Shown here piece after piece: positions 7,440 to 15,415 of a stretch of 38,100 nucleotides of DNA. The number at the start of each line of letters is the position of its first letter. Within the stretch, counting starts at the first letter, position 1. Below the pieces are notes generated by a model. The model was not told the origin of the DNA. It saw nothing but the letters and a program-made list of their open reading frames with translations, and ran no database searches. The DNA is from CAYTEH01 sp964436765 (GTDB lineage: Bacteria; Patescibacteriota; Gracilibacteria; Peribacterales; Peribacteraceae), in assembly GCA_964436765.1 (NCBI GenBank), contig CAYTEH010000011.1, forward strand, positions 1-38,100, in the 5' to 3' direction. A program made the translations under genes and the position numbers.

Positions 7440-8309
7440 TTATCGCGCCTGCCCATGTGCCCAAGCGGCACCGGCCATGGGCTTGCCTCCGGGTACCTGC
7501 ACTCGTACCAGATGCAGCGTCGAATTGCCGCGGCAGCTCACCGGATAGGAATCGGGGCCGTCGGTGAGGGAGGTTTCGAGGATCTTCAGCGTCACGCCGT
7601 TCACGGTCATCGTCACGCCGGGCCAGGGGGTGAGCGCGCGTACGGTGCGGTCGATATCGTCGGCGCTGTGCGTGTTCGGGTCCACTTCACCGTCCTTGCG
7701 CGTCAGCTTCCGGCAGAAGGTGATCTCGGCTTCGTCCTGCTCCACGGGCTTGAGCGGTTTCTTGAGCGTGCGCACCAGCAGTTCCGCTCCCATGGTTGCC
7801 AGCCGGTCGTGGAGAGCGGGTGCCGTCTCGCGCGGGTCGATGGAGGCGCGCGCCTGTCCCAGGACGGGTCCCGCGTCGAGCTGTTTGATCATCCGCTGCA
7901 CTGTGACGCCTGTTTCGTGATCACCGGCCAGGATGGCCTGCTGGATGGGCGAGGCGCCGCGCCAGCGGGGGAGGAGAGAAGCATGGACATTGATGGGTGC
8001 GATCGTTGGAAGGTCGAGAAGCGGTTGCTTGAGGAGCTGGCCGAAGGAGACGGCGATCAGAAAATCAGGTTTCTGGTTATTCGTTATTGGTTTTTCGTTA
8101 TTGATGTCCTCGGTTTGGATCAGGGTCAGGCCCAGCTTCAGCGCTGCCGTTTTGACCGCCGGCGGCGTCAGCATCTGTTTCCTGCCGACGGGCCGGTCGG
8201 GCGGGGTCACGACGGCCAGGATCTCGAACGCGGGATCGGCGGCCAGCGCCTCGAGGGACGGGACCGCGAAGGGGGAGGTGCCGCAGAAGAGAACTGAAAA
8301 GGGTTTCAT
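7440..8309 (-). CDS. fmt: Methionyl-tRNA formyltransferase
   Basis: A 289-aa protein that formylates the initiator Met-tRNA. N-terminal formyltransferase fold (VLFCGTSPFAVPSLEAL), signature HASLLPRWRGASPIQ, the family's LDAGPVL segment, and a C-terminal OB-like domain, somewhat shorter than typical (about 310). Odd feature: residues NNEKPITNNQKP are encoded by a simple repeat inserted at 8066-8106, in a loop before the formyltransferase core strand. A TACACT -10 lies 7 nt upstream of the ATG, suggesting a leaderless mRNA. Confidence 0.95.
   Translation of the reverse strand: MKPFSVLFCGTSPFAVPSLEALAADPAFEILAVVTPPDRPVGRKQMLTPPAVKTAALKLGLTLIQTEDINNEKPITNNQKPDFLIAVSFGQLLKQPLLDLPTIAPINVHASLLPRWRGASPIQQAILAGDHETGVTVQRMIKQLDAGPVLGQARASIDPRETAPALHDRLATMGAELLVRTLKKPLKPVEQDEAEITFCRKLTRKDGEVDPNTHSADDIDRTVRALTPWPGVTMTVNGVTLKILETSLTDGPDSYPVSCRGNSTLHLVRVQVPGGKPMAGAAWAHGQAR
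8066..8106 (-). repeat. Simple-sequence insertion inside fmt
   Basis: On the minus strand the segment is built from AATAACGAA/AATAACCA-type units with lower GC than the surrounding gene. It stays in frame and adds about 12 Asn/Lys/Pro-rich residues. Confidence 0.6.
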
Positions 8310-8351
8310 CCAGGCTAGTGTACACTCGGGGCGGTTGCATTTTCGACCACG

Positions 8352-8411
8352 TTCGTTACTTCGTTACTTCGTCCAACCGGGTAGACGAAGTTACGAAGCT
8401 ACGAAGTTACG
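8352..8411. repeat. Inverted array of TTACTTCG units
   Basis: The left arm carries CGTTACTTC direct repeats (8352-8372), and the right arm is their complement, CGAAGTTACGAAG units (8384-8411), with a 10-12 nt loop. It lies in the divergent gap between fmt and rbfA. Confidence 0.75.
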
Positions 8412-8441
8412 GAAACGTCTGAAAGCTTCTTTCATTCTACG

Positions 8442-8798
8442 ATGTCAAAACGATCATTAATGTTGGCCACCGAAGTCCGCACGATCATCGCGCCGGCGCT
8501 GCGCGCGGCACCCCCCGCGTGCGGCATCGTCACCATCACGCGCGTGGAGATTTCCGATGACGCGTCGTACGCGACCGTCTATGTCAGCTCGCTCACGGAA
8601 CCGAAGATCGCGTTGGAGTACCTCAATCGCGAGCGGGCCGACCTGCAGCGGCGCTTCAGCAAGATGCCGCGCAAGAAGATCCCGCTGCTGCGTTTCCGGC
8701 TGGATGACACCTCCGAGAGAGGGATGCGGATTGATAAATTGTTAGAGGAAGCTTCCAAAGGATTGCCACGTGACAGTTCCGATTCCCCGCAACAGTAA
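8442..8798 (+). CDS. rbfA: Ribosome-binding factor A
   Basis: A 118-aa protein of normal RbfA length with a KH-type fold. Conserved segments are ISDDASYATVYVSSL and the C-terminal PLLRFRLDDTSERGMRIDKLLEE. It assists 16S rRNA 5'-end/30S maturation in the cytoplasm. The rbfA-nrnA order downstream is a common bacterial arrangement. The start gives MSKRSLML; no Shine-Dalgarno is visible. Confidence 0.93.
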   Translation: MSKRSLMLATEVRTIIAPALRAAPPACGIVTITRVEISDDASYATVYVSSLTEPKIALEYLNRERADLQRRFSKMPRKKIPLLRFRLDDTSERGMRIDKLLEEASKGLPRDSSDSPQQ

Positions 8799-8803
8799 CG
8801 GGA

Positions 8804-8833
8804 TTGATACGCGTGAAGGCCGGGTCATACACT
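8804..8833 (+). promoter_or_regulatory. nrnA promoter
   Basis: TTGATA (8804-8809), an 18-nt spacer and TACACT (8828-8833), 10 nt before the ATG at 8844. It lies in the 45-nt rbfA-nrnA gap, so nrnA can be transcribed alone with almost no leader. Confidence 0.6.
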
Positions 8834-8843
8834 CACCCCCTTC

Positions 8844-9836
8844 ATGTCAGCCACGCTCGATACCGCAAAGGCCAGGGATCTCATTGCCGCGGCCGAGCAT
8901 GTGCACTGCATTTGCCACAGGAACCCCGACGGGGACGCCATCGGCTCCATGCTTGGCGTGGGCCTGTTGATCGAGCGCCAGTATCCGGAGAAGCGCGTCA
9001 CGTTCCACTGCGTCGATCCGGTGCCGGAACTCTTCCATTTCCTCCCCGCAGCGTTTCGCGTCCAGGGGCCGCCGGTGCTCCCTTCCGAGAGCCCGGCTCC
9101 ACTGTTCATCTTCGTCGACTGCGCCGAGCCCAAGCTCACCGAGATGCACGAAACGCATCCCGCGCTCTTCGACGGCACGTATCCCACCATCATGGTGGAT
9201 CATCACTATCGTAATCCTTTGTTCGGTACGGCCAATTTCCTGGATGCCGACGCCAGTTCCACCTGCGAGATCATCACGCGCATTGCGGCCGACATGGGCT
9301 GGACGCTCGATGCCGACACGGCGACCTGTCTGCTCACGGGCGTCTATACCGATACCGGCGGCCTGCTCCATAGCAACGTGACCCCGCGCGTCTACCGCAC
9401 GGTGGCGGCGCTCGTGCGCGGCGGCGGACGGCGGCTGGAGGTGGTCACGCACGTGTTCCGCAGTTCCAAGCTGTCGACGCTGCGCCTCTGGGGTCGCGTG
9501 CTCGAGAAAATCAGTCTCACCGAGGAAGGCGGCGCCATCTCCGCCGTCACGGAGGGGGATTTCCGCGCCACGGGCGCAGACCACAGCGAGCTCACCGGCG
9601 CCATCGATTACGTGAACGCGGTGCCCGGCATGCGGTTCTCACTCGTGCTCTCGGAGCGCGCGGGTAAGGTCAAAGGCTCACTGCGGACGCTCCGGGACGA
9701 CGTGGACGTTTCCAAAATGGCGGGGAAGTTCAGCGGCGGCGGGCACAGGAAAGCGGCGGGCTTCGCGTTGCCGGGAAAGCTGAAGCCGGAAGTGCGGTGG
9801 AAGGTGGTGGAGGATCATCAGGCGGAGCAGTCATGA
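8844..9836 (+). CDS. nrnA: DHH/DHHA1 phosphoesterase, NrnA-type oligoribonuclease/pAp phosphatase
   Basis: A 330-aa protein. DHH domain motifs are NPDGDAIGS (about 29-37), VDCAEP, VDHH (about 117-120) and TDTGG (about 171). The C-terminal DHHA1 domain has GGGHRKAAGF (about 297-306). The family degrades 2-5 nt RNAs and dephosphorylates 3'-phosphoadenosine-5'-phosphate using divalent metal. It follows rbfA, as in many bacteria. It ends 5 nt before the first copy of the nested hairpin element. Confidence 0.93.
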   Translation: MSATLDTAKARDLIAAAEHVHCICHRNPDGDAIGSMLGVGLLIERQYPEKRVTFHCVDPVPELFHFLPAAFRVQGPPVLPSESPAPLFIFVDCAEPKLTEMHETHPALFDGTYPTIMVDHHYRNPLFGTANFLDADASSTCEIITRIAADMGWTLDADTATCLLTGVYTDTGGLLHSNVTPRVYRTVAALVRGGGRRLEVVTHVFRSSKLSTLRLWGRVLEKISLTEEGGAISAVTEGDFRATGADHSELTGAIDYVNAVPGMRFSLVLSERAGKVKGSLRTLRDDVDVSKMAGKFSGGGHRKAAGFALPGKLKPEVRWKVVEDHQAEQS

Positions 9837-9841
9837 AGCTG

Positions 9842-10050
9842 TCCCTCGTACGCCCGCCTCCGGCGGGCTACTCGGGATGACAGGGCTGATGACATGCAAA
9901 AGGCCTCGATACGAAACCCCTCGGGGGTTTCCAGCCCGGCTCCGCCGGGCGGTCGTCCGCCTAGGCGGACGACCGTATCGAAGCCCACTGAATAAAAAGG
10001 CACTGTCATCCCGAGTAGCCCGTTGCGGAGCAACGAGCGTACGAGGGATC
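9842..10050 (-). repeat. Nested multi-hairpin element, copy 1 (inverted orientation)
   Basis: Outer arms: TCCCTCGTACG...CTACTCGGGATGACA (9842-9882) and the complementary TGTCATCCCGAGTAG...CGTACGAGGGATC (10004-10050). Each arm contains its own mini-hairpin (CCCGCC-tcc-GGCGGG on the left, CGTTGC-gga-GCAACG on the right). An inner pair CCTCGATACG/CGTATCG (9904-9913, 9974-9980) encloses three hairpins: GAAACCCC/GGGGTTTC, CCCGGC/GCCGGG and GGTCGTCCGCC/GGCGGACGACC. The whole copy is the reverse complement of the order seen in copy 3. Its right end touches the virB4 stop codon. Confidence 0.88.
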
Positions 10051-12247
10051 ACACCTTGATGTCCGTCGGTCCTGCTTGCTCATTTGTCTCTTTGGGAATT
10101 TCTTTTACCTCAGGAACCACCGGCGTCTCCGCCCCCTTCACAACCGTCTCCTCCATTTTCCTGATCGACGCGTCCTTCACTGGTTCCGGAACGCTCGCGA
10201 CCGCCTCGATGGCGCCCACGTTCTGCTCGATCAGCTTCTGGCCCGTGTCGGCTGCGGCCTTGGCCTCGGCGGCTGCCGCCACGTCTTTCTTGGCCTGTTC
10301 CTTGGCCTGCTCGCGGTCCTTCTGCGCGGTCACCTGCAGTTGGTGCGCCTTCACGTCCTCGGGCTTGGTGGTGATGATGTCCGATTCCTCCGGGCTCGCG
10401 ATGATCTGGATGGCCACGTGCTTGTTGCCTGCGAAGAAGATGCCCTGGCCCACGGCGCTGTTGAGCAGCACGTACTTCTCGCCATCCGTCAGGTAGAAGA
10501 GCTTCTGCAGGTTATCCACCGCAGTGGGGGACTGTTTCAGTAGCACCTGGAGCGCCGAGTTCGTGATGATCGGTTTGCCGTACGGGGAGTTCACGAAGTC
10601 ATCGACGTCCTGCGTGATGGTGGTGATGCCCAGCCAGTACTTGCGCGCGCGCTTCACGATGCCGTAGAGGAAGCGGGCGGAGTCCTCGTGCTGCATCAGG
10701 TTCCACGCCTCGTCGATCACCAGGTAGCGCTTCTTGAGCTCGGTGCGCACGCGGTTCCACAGGAAGTTCAGCACGATGTAGATGGCGATGGGGCGGAGCT
10801 GGTCTTCCAGGTCGCGGATCTGGAACACGACCATCTGCTTCTCCAGCTCGACGTTCGTCCGCTGGTCGAAGAGACCGGCGTAGCTGCCCGAGGTGTACTT
10901 CTGGAGCACCTTGGCCATGTTCTCGCCGCCCTGGGTGGTCATGAGCACGTCCACGAGGTCCGAGAGCACGGGCGGTTCCTTCTCGCCGGGGTTTTCGCAA
11001 TCGAGCGTGATGCCCTTGAGGGCGTAGGTATCGAGGATCGCTTTGTCGAGGATGCCGTCTTCCGACGGCGTGAGGGTGCCGAGCATCAGCTTGAAGAGTC
11101 CGTGGAGGTTGATCGCAGCGGCCCTCAGCGTTTCGCCGCGATCGGCATCTTCGCCCCGGATGGCCTTGGGCAGATCGAAGGGATTGATGCGGAAGTCGCT
11201 GTGGAGCGACATGGGGATGAACGATCCACCCACCGTCTTGCACAGCTCCACATATTCGTTTTCGGGATCAATGACGAGCACCTCGGTGCCGAGCATGAGC
11301 GACCGGAGGATTTCGAGTTTCACGGTGAACGACTTACCTGCACCGGAGGTGGCGAAGACGTTTGCGTTCGCGTTGGCCAGGTCGAACCGGTCGAAGATCA
11401 CAAGTGAATCGTTATGGCGGTTGATGCCGTAGAGGATGCCGTGGTCGTCGGTCAGGTCCGAGCTCGAGAAGGGGAACGAGGTCGCAAGCGGCGAGGTGTT
11501 CATGTTGCGGCTGATTTCGAGTTCATCCAGGCACAGCGGCAGCGTGCTCGTCCAGGCGTGCTCCATCTGGAACACGGCGGGTTTCGTGAGCACCAGCTTG
11601 CCTCCGAGGAGCGACTCGATGTCGGTCTGGAGTTTCTTCAGTTTCTCCTCGTCGTCCGAGTACAGCGTCACGTACATGCCGAACTGGAAGAGTTTCTCGC
11701 GGCCGCGCGTGAGCAGGTCGCGCAGTTCCTCGGCGTCCTGGAGCGCGGCTTCGAGTGCCGGGTCGCGCACCACCCCGCGCTGTTCAAGCATGCGGATGCT
11801 CGCGCGGAGTTCGGCTACCTTGCGACGCAGCATCTTCATGATCGCATGATTGCTCGTGGGGTAGATGAAGTGAGAGATGTCCATCTGCGCGTCGTAGTTG
11901 ATGATCTGCGAGAGCCAGTTGGGATAGATGTAGTTGGGCCAGTTGTAGACGTAGAGGGTCCTGCAGAGCTGGTCGTTGAGCATGATTTCCTTGGTCTTCA
12001 CCTCGATCGCGGCCGGCGCGATCAGGTCGAGCACCTTCTGGAGTCCTTCCTCGTAGCTCTTGATGGCCGCACGATCGTCCTGCGTGAGCACGGTGTCGCC
12101 GTCTTTGCCGGCCGGCGCATCTTTCGGCTTCTCAAGCGCCTGGACCAGGTTTTTATGCAGGCCAAGCAGGTCATCGATCGCATAGAGGACCGGGTTGACC
12201 GGTTTGCTCTGAGCGGGGTTGGGTGTGGGTGTAGGGAGGGAGTTCAT
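10049..12247 (-). CDS. virB4: VirB4-family type IV secretion/conjugation ATPase
   Basis: A 732-aa protein. The N-terminal domain (to about residue 270) includes a coiled-coil stretch around 140-215. The ATPase core has Walker A at 300-307 (TSGAGKSF), followed by VLVIDPENEY, Walker B near 505-512 (YLVIDEAW) and a TQDVDDF segment. The C-terminal tail of about 100 residues is Ala/Glu/Lys/Pro-rich and probably disordered. Family members are inner-membrane-associated motors for pilus assembly or DNA/protein transfer. No VirB6, VirB8-10, VirD4 or relaxase is seen here; the probable partners are the VirB2-like proteins at 2587-4663. Its stop codon borders the nested hairpin element. Confidence 0.93.
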   Translation of the reverse strand: MNSLPTPTPNPAQSKPVNPVLYAIDDLLGLHKNLVQALEKPKDAPAGKDGDTVLTQDDRAAIKSYEEGLQKVLDLIAPAAIEVKTKEIMLNDQLCRTLYVYNWPNYIYPNWLSQIINYDAQMDISHFIYPTSNHAIMKMLRRKVAELRASIRMLEQRGVVRDPALEAALQDAEELRDLLTRGREKLFQFGMYVTLYSDDEEKLKKLQTDIESLLGGKLVLTKPAVFQMEHAWTSTLPLCLDELEISRNMNTSPLATSFPFSSSDLTDDHGILYGINRHNDSLVIFDRFDLANANANVFATSGAGKSFTVKLEILRSLMLGTEVLVIDPENEYVELCKTVGGSFIPMSLHSDFRINPFDLPKAIRGEDADRGETLRAAAINLHGLFKLMLGTLTPSEDGILDKAILDTYALKGITLDCENPGEKEPPVLSDLVDVLMTTQGGENMAKVLQKYTSGSYAGLFDQRTNVELEKQMVVFQIRDLEDQLRPIAIYIVLNFLWNRVRTELKKRYLVIDEAWNLMQHEDSARFLYGIVKRARKYWLGITTITQDVDDFVNSPYGKPIITNSALQVLLKQSPTAVDNLQKLFYLTDGEKYVLLNSAVGQGIFFAGNKHVAIQIIASPEESDIITTKPEDVKAHQLQVTAQKDREQAKEQAKKDVAAAAEAKAAADTGQKLIEQNVGAIEAVASVPEPVKDASIRKMEETVVKGAETPVVPEVKEIPKETNEQAGPTDIKV

Positions 12248-12259
12248 GGGTTTCTGATC

Positions 12260-12288
12260 ATTATAGCAAAAAAACGGTCGGGATTCAA
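12260..12288 (-). promoter_or_regulatory. virB4 promoter
   Basis: On the minus strand: TTGAAT (12288-12283), a 17-nt spacer and TATAAT (12265-12260), 12 nt from the ATG. The predicted leader is about 6 nt and no Shine-Dalgarno is present. Confidence 0.75.
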
Positions 12289-12398
12289 TCGGGAATTACA
12301 TGTCTTCTTGGCATACCGAAGCCAAAGAGTAATCGTAGTGCTCGTGAAAATGGGGATTGTCCGTCTTCGCCCTGTTCTCCCTCACAGCGTCAGTGTCC

Positions 12399-13232
12399 TC
12401 ACAATCCGAGTGTATTGGTCCTCCGGCGCGTGCCCTGCTGGGTGTTGAGGATGCCAAGGTCGTCGGCGCCCGGGACATTATTGACCCGCAGGCCCGCAAT
12501 GATGACTTCGCGGTTCTGTTCGATAGCTTTGATGCGCTTGTCGGACAGTTCGATGAGCCCCTCGTACGAGGTCCGGATCTGCTGCTGCTGTTTCAGGTCG
12601 GCTTCGGTCTTCGCCAGATCCCCCTGCAGTTTCCCAAGTTCCTGCTGCTTTTCACCCGCCAGAACGTAATCTTGTTTCTTAAGGGCGTCGCGCGCAGCCC
12701 GGTCGATGGAGGATACCTGGCTGCGGAGGTCCTTGCGGTTCTTCTGGAGGGTGCCCGTGTATTGGTTGATCTCGGTGATGCGGGTGCGTGCCCGCTCGGT
12801 GATGTTTTTGAGGCCCTGCAGGTACGCATCAAGCGTCTGGGCACGGTTATCGCTGCGATTGAGCAAATCCACCACATCGACATCCATCACCGTGTCGAAT
12901 TCCTGCAGCAGCGCCAGTGTTGTATCGAGGACATCCTGTGACGGCTTCCCGACGAGTTTGGTCTGGGCGATAACCGCGTTGATCGCGCCTGCGGCAGAGT
13001 AGAACCCGCCGGATGCGAGGAATGTCGTCGCGTACAAGCCGAGCGGTGCAGACGGTCTGCGGGAGGCTGGCCGGGGGCTGTTGATGTTGCCTATCAGCAC
13101 GGCATCTTTTGCTCCCTTCACCTGAGTGAGAGTGCCGGTGCTGCCACCGGAGCCGAAGCACCCGGAGCACAGGAGTGTCGCGAGCAGCGTGAGCGTGACG
13201 AGCCCAGGATGGAAGTTTTGTGTCGTACGCAT
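12399..13232 (-). CDS. Putative coiled-coil lipoprotein upstream of virB4
   Basis: A 277-aa protein. The signal peptide ends in LLCSGC, a slightly atypical lipobox. A small hydrophobic stretch follows (about 65-90, LGLYATTFLASGGFYSAAGAI). Then a long heptad-like helical region (about 130-250) rich in Gln/Lys/Glu carries segments such as KQQELGKLQGDLAKTEADL. No family recognised. It is codirectional with virB4 but has its own promoter, and the gap to virB4 is about 150 nt. It may belong to the same envelope machine (inference from position only). Confidence 0.7.
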   Translation of the reverse strand: MRTTQNFHPGLVTLTLLATLLCSGCFGSGGSTGTLTQVKGAKDAVLIGNINSPRPASRRPSAPLGLYATTFLASGGFYSAAGAINAVIAQTKLVGKPSQDVLDTTLALLQEFDTVMDVDVVDLLNRSDNRAQTLDAYLQGLKNITERARTRITEINQYTGTLQKNRKDLRSQVSSIDRAARDALKKQDYVLAGEKQQELGKLQGDLAKTEADLKQQQQIRTSYEGLIELSDKRIKAIEQNREVIIAGLRVNNVPGADDLGILNTQQGTRRRTNTLGL

Positions 13233-13240
13233 CTCATGTC

Positions 13241-13269
13241 ATTATACAATATATACATATAAAGTGCAA
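13241..13269 (-). promoter_or_regulatory. Promoter of the coiled-coil lipoprotein gene
   Basis: On the minus strand: TTGCAC (13269-13264), a 17-nt AT-rich spacer and TATAAT (13246-13241), only 8 nt before the ATG. It is the clearest consensus promoter in the window and implies a leaderless or 1-2 nt leader transcript. Confidence 0.8.
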
Positions 13270-13508
13270 TAATGTCATTGAGTAACAAAAAAGTACATGA
13301 AATGATCACGAGAATGAGTCATATTTCGTGTACAAAATGTATACATTCCTGAGGGTGGACGTTTGTGCACACAAATTGTGTTCAAAAAATGAGGACATTC
13401 TGTGTGCAAGATCAAATTTTGTTTTCAGGTGGTGTGCATACGATGCAGTGCTACATTTGGCCCATTCTCTTGAACATGATGTGTGTTCACGAGGCCCCTT
13501 TTCAAACG
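13270..13508 (+). promoter_or_regulatory. AT-rich regulatory region upstream of argS
   Basis: About 240 nt, markedly AT-richer than the neighbours. It contains palindromes ATGTATACAT (13337-13346) and TTTGTG-ca-CACAAA (13362-13375), and repeated TGTGTTCA-like words. It could hold operators or the argS promoter. No tRNA-like or T-box specifier structure was recognised. In-frame ATGs upstream of 13509 exist but the encoded residues look unlike ArgRS. Confidence 0.45.
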
Positions 13509-15266
13509 ATGGTTTCCCCCCTCACCTCGTTGGCCGTTTCTGTCCTGGAGAAGCAATTTTCCGTGCGGGACGTCACGGTTGATTGGAATCATCCGCGGGA
13601 GTTGGATCACGGGGATTTGGCCACAAACGTGGCTCTGCAACTTGCCAAAAAAGTCGGAAAGTCGCCCATGGATATCGCTCAGATCCTCGCTGAGGGCCTC
13701 ATGAAGGATGCGAGCGTGGAGAAGGCGGAGGCCATCAAGCCGGGATACGTGAACGTGTGGCTGACGACTGAGGCATTGATCGATTCATTGACGCACACCG
13801 AAGCCTCTACGAAGGCGCTCAAGGCGAAGGCAAAGGCGAAGCCGGTGATCGTCGAGTACTCGCAGCCCAATATCGCCAAGCCGCTGGGGATCCATCACCT
13901 GATCGGCACGGCCATCGGGCAGGCAACGGCAAACCTGTACCGGCATGCGGGCTACAAGGTGATCGCGTGGAACTACATCGGCGACTGGGGCACGCAGTTC
14001 GGCAAACTCGCGGTCGCGTACGGGAAGTGGGGGAAGAAGCCGGTGCTGAAGCACTCGATCGACGAATTACTGGAGCTCTACGTCCGCTTCCACGACGAAG
14101 CCGAGAAAGACGCGACGCTGGAAGACCAGGGGAGGGAAGCCTTCCGCAAGATGGAGCAGGGCGACACGGACCTCCGAGCGTTCTGGACGGACGTGGTGAC
14201 GGTCACGAAGAAGTCGCTTGAGGGCGTGTACAAGCGCCTGCATGTGTCGTTCGATCTCGATCTGGGCGAAAGCTTCTACGAAGACAAAATGGAGATGGTC
14301 ATCGCCGAGGGGAAGCAGAAGCACGTATTCACCGCCGGAGAAGGCGGATCGCTTATCGTTCAGTTTCCCGAAGCCAAAAACATGCCACCATACCTGATCG
14401 TGAAAGGGGATGGGGCGACGCTCTATTCCACCCGCGATCTCGCGCAGATGCGCTACCGGCTGGATGAATACGCTCCGGCGGAGATTCTGATCTTCACCGA
14501 CATCGCGCAGAAGCTTCACTTCGAGCAACTTGTGGAAACCTGCCGCATGCTCGGGTGGGAACTGCCGGCGTTCGAGAACGTGCTCTTCGGTCGCATGCGT
14601 TTCGCCGACAAATCCATGAGCACACGGAAGGGGAATATCCTCAATTTGGAGCAGGTACTCGACGAGGCGGTGAAGCGCGCGGACGCCATCATCAAGGAGC
14701 GGGGCGACAGCATCCAGACCGATGACCCGGCGGATCTGGCAGAGATGATGGGGGTGGGCTCGCTCGTCTATTCCATCGTCAGTCAGAATCGCAAACTCGA
14801 CCTGGTCTTCGACTGGGACAAGATGCTTAGTTTCGAAGGAAACAGCGCCCCGTACATCCAGTACACGCACGCGCGTGCCAAGTCGGTGCTGCGCAAGGCG
14901 GGGGAGTCCACGGCCCTCACTCGGTCTCTCCCCGCGGGGGAGAGAAGTAAAGGAAGGGGCTCAGTTACATCGGTTTCCCAACGGCAAGCGAAGACGCTCC
15001 TCTCTCGAGGGGAGCGTCTTCTCCTGCGCACCCTTCAGTTGTACCCCAAGGTACTGGAGGATGCTCGTGCTACGCATATGCCGCATAAGCTCGCCAATTT
15101 CCTCTACCAGCTCTGCCAGGATTTCAATGCGTTTTACAACTCCGATGACATCGTGAAGGCCGAGGAGCCGTCCCGGTCGCTCCGTCTGCAGCTCACAGAT
15201 CTCACTGCCCGCGTGCTCCAGTCCGGAGCAGGGCTCCTGACGCTCCGGCTTCCGGAGCGCATGTAA
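13509..15266 (+). CDS. argS: Arginyl-tRNA synthetase
   Basis: A 585-aa class I synthetase. N-terminal Add1-like domain with DWNHPRELDHGDLATNVAL, catalytic YSQPNIAKPLGIHHLIG, NYIGDWGTQFGKL, the TRDLAQM segment, a KMSKS-equivalent MSTRKGN, and the C-terminal anticodon domain with PYIQYTHARAKSVLRKAGE and HKLANFLYQL. The usual HVGH motif is replaced by GIHH, so the first His is lost (seen directly; family comparison from memory). About 37 residues between KAGE and LLRTLQ come from inserted palindromic repeat DNA (14914-15024). Start chosen at MVSPLTSL by family N-terminus. Confidence 0.93.
   Translation: MVSPLTSLAVSVLEKQFSVRDVTVDWNHPRELDHGDLATNVALQLAKKVGKSPMDIAQILAEGLMKDASVEKAEAIKPGYVNVWLTTEALIDSLTHTEASTKALKAKAKAKPVIVEYSQPNIAKPLGIHHLIGTAIGQATANLYRHAGYKVIAWNYIGDWGTQFGKLAVAYGKWGKKPVLKHSIDELLELYVRFHDEAEKDATLEDQGREAFRKMEQGDTDLRAFWTDVVTVTKKSLEGVYKRLHVSFDLDLGESFYEDKMEMVIAEGKQKHVFTAGEGGSLIVQFPEAKNMPPYLIVKGDGATLYSTRDLAQMRYRLDEYAPAEILIFTDIAQKLHFEQLVETCRMLGWELPAFENVLFGRMRFADKSMSTRKGNILNLEQVLDEAVKRADAIIKERGDSIQTDDPADLAEMMGVGSLVYSIVSQNRKLDLVFDWDKMLSFEGNSAPYIQYTHARAKSVLRKAGESTALTRSLPAGERSKGRGSVTSVSQRQAKTLLSRGERLLLRTLQLYPKVLEDARATHMPHKLANFLYQLCQDFNAFYNSDDIVKAEEPSRSLRLQLTDLTARVLQSGAGLLTLRLPERM
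14914..15024 (+). repeat. Palindromic repeats inserted in frame within argS
   Basis: CCCTCAC...CTCTCCCCGCGGGGGAGAG (14914-14944) matches the repeat at 15299-15329 and that in murF. A second palindrome, GAAGACGCTCC...GGAGCGTCTTC (about 14990-15022), follows. Both are read through in frame, adding about 37 residues in a variable loop of the anticodon-binding domain. Confidence 0.7.
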
Positions 15267-15298
15267 CAAGTATGAATATCTTCCTACCGACATCGGCC

Positions 15299-15329
15299 CC
15301 TCACCCTCCTCTCCCCCGCAGGGGAGAGG
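15299..15329. repeat. CCCTCACCC/CTCTCCCC palindromic repeat after argS
   Basis: CCCTCACCCT followed by the stem CCTCTCCCC-cgca-GGGGAGAGG (15308-15329). Same family as the repeats inside argS and murF. It could also act as a weak transcription terminator. Confidence 0.65.
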
Positions 15330-15415
15330 TGATAGCAGAGAAAAACTGCATCCCCGCAGAATGCAATTCATCAACAAGCCTTTAGTACATTTTATCCAGT
15401 TTTACTTATTCTCCC

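Noticed and set aside
11414..12448. 344-codon plus-strand frame
   Set aside because: Antisense of virB4, whose Walker motifs are on the minus strand.
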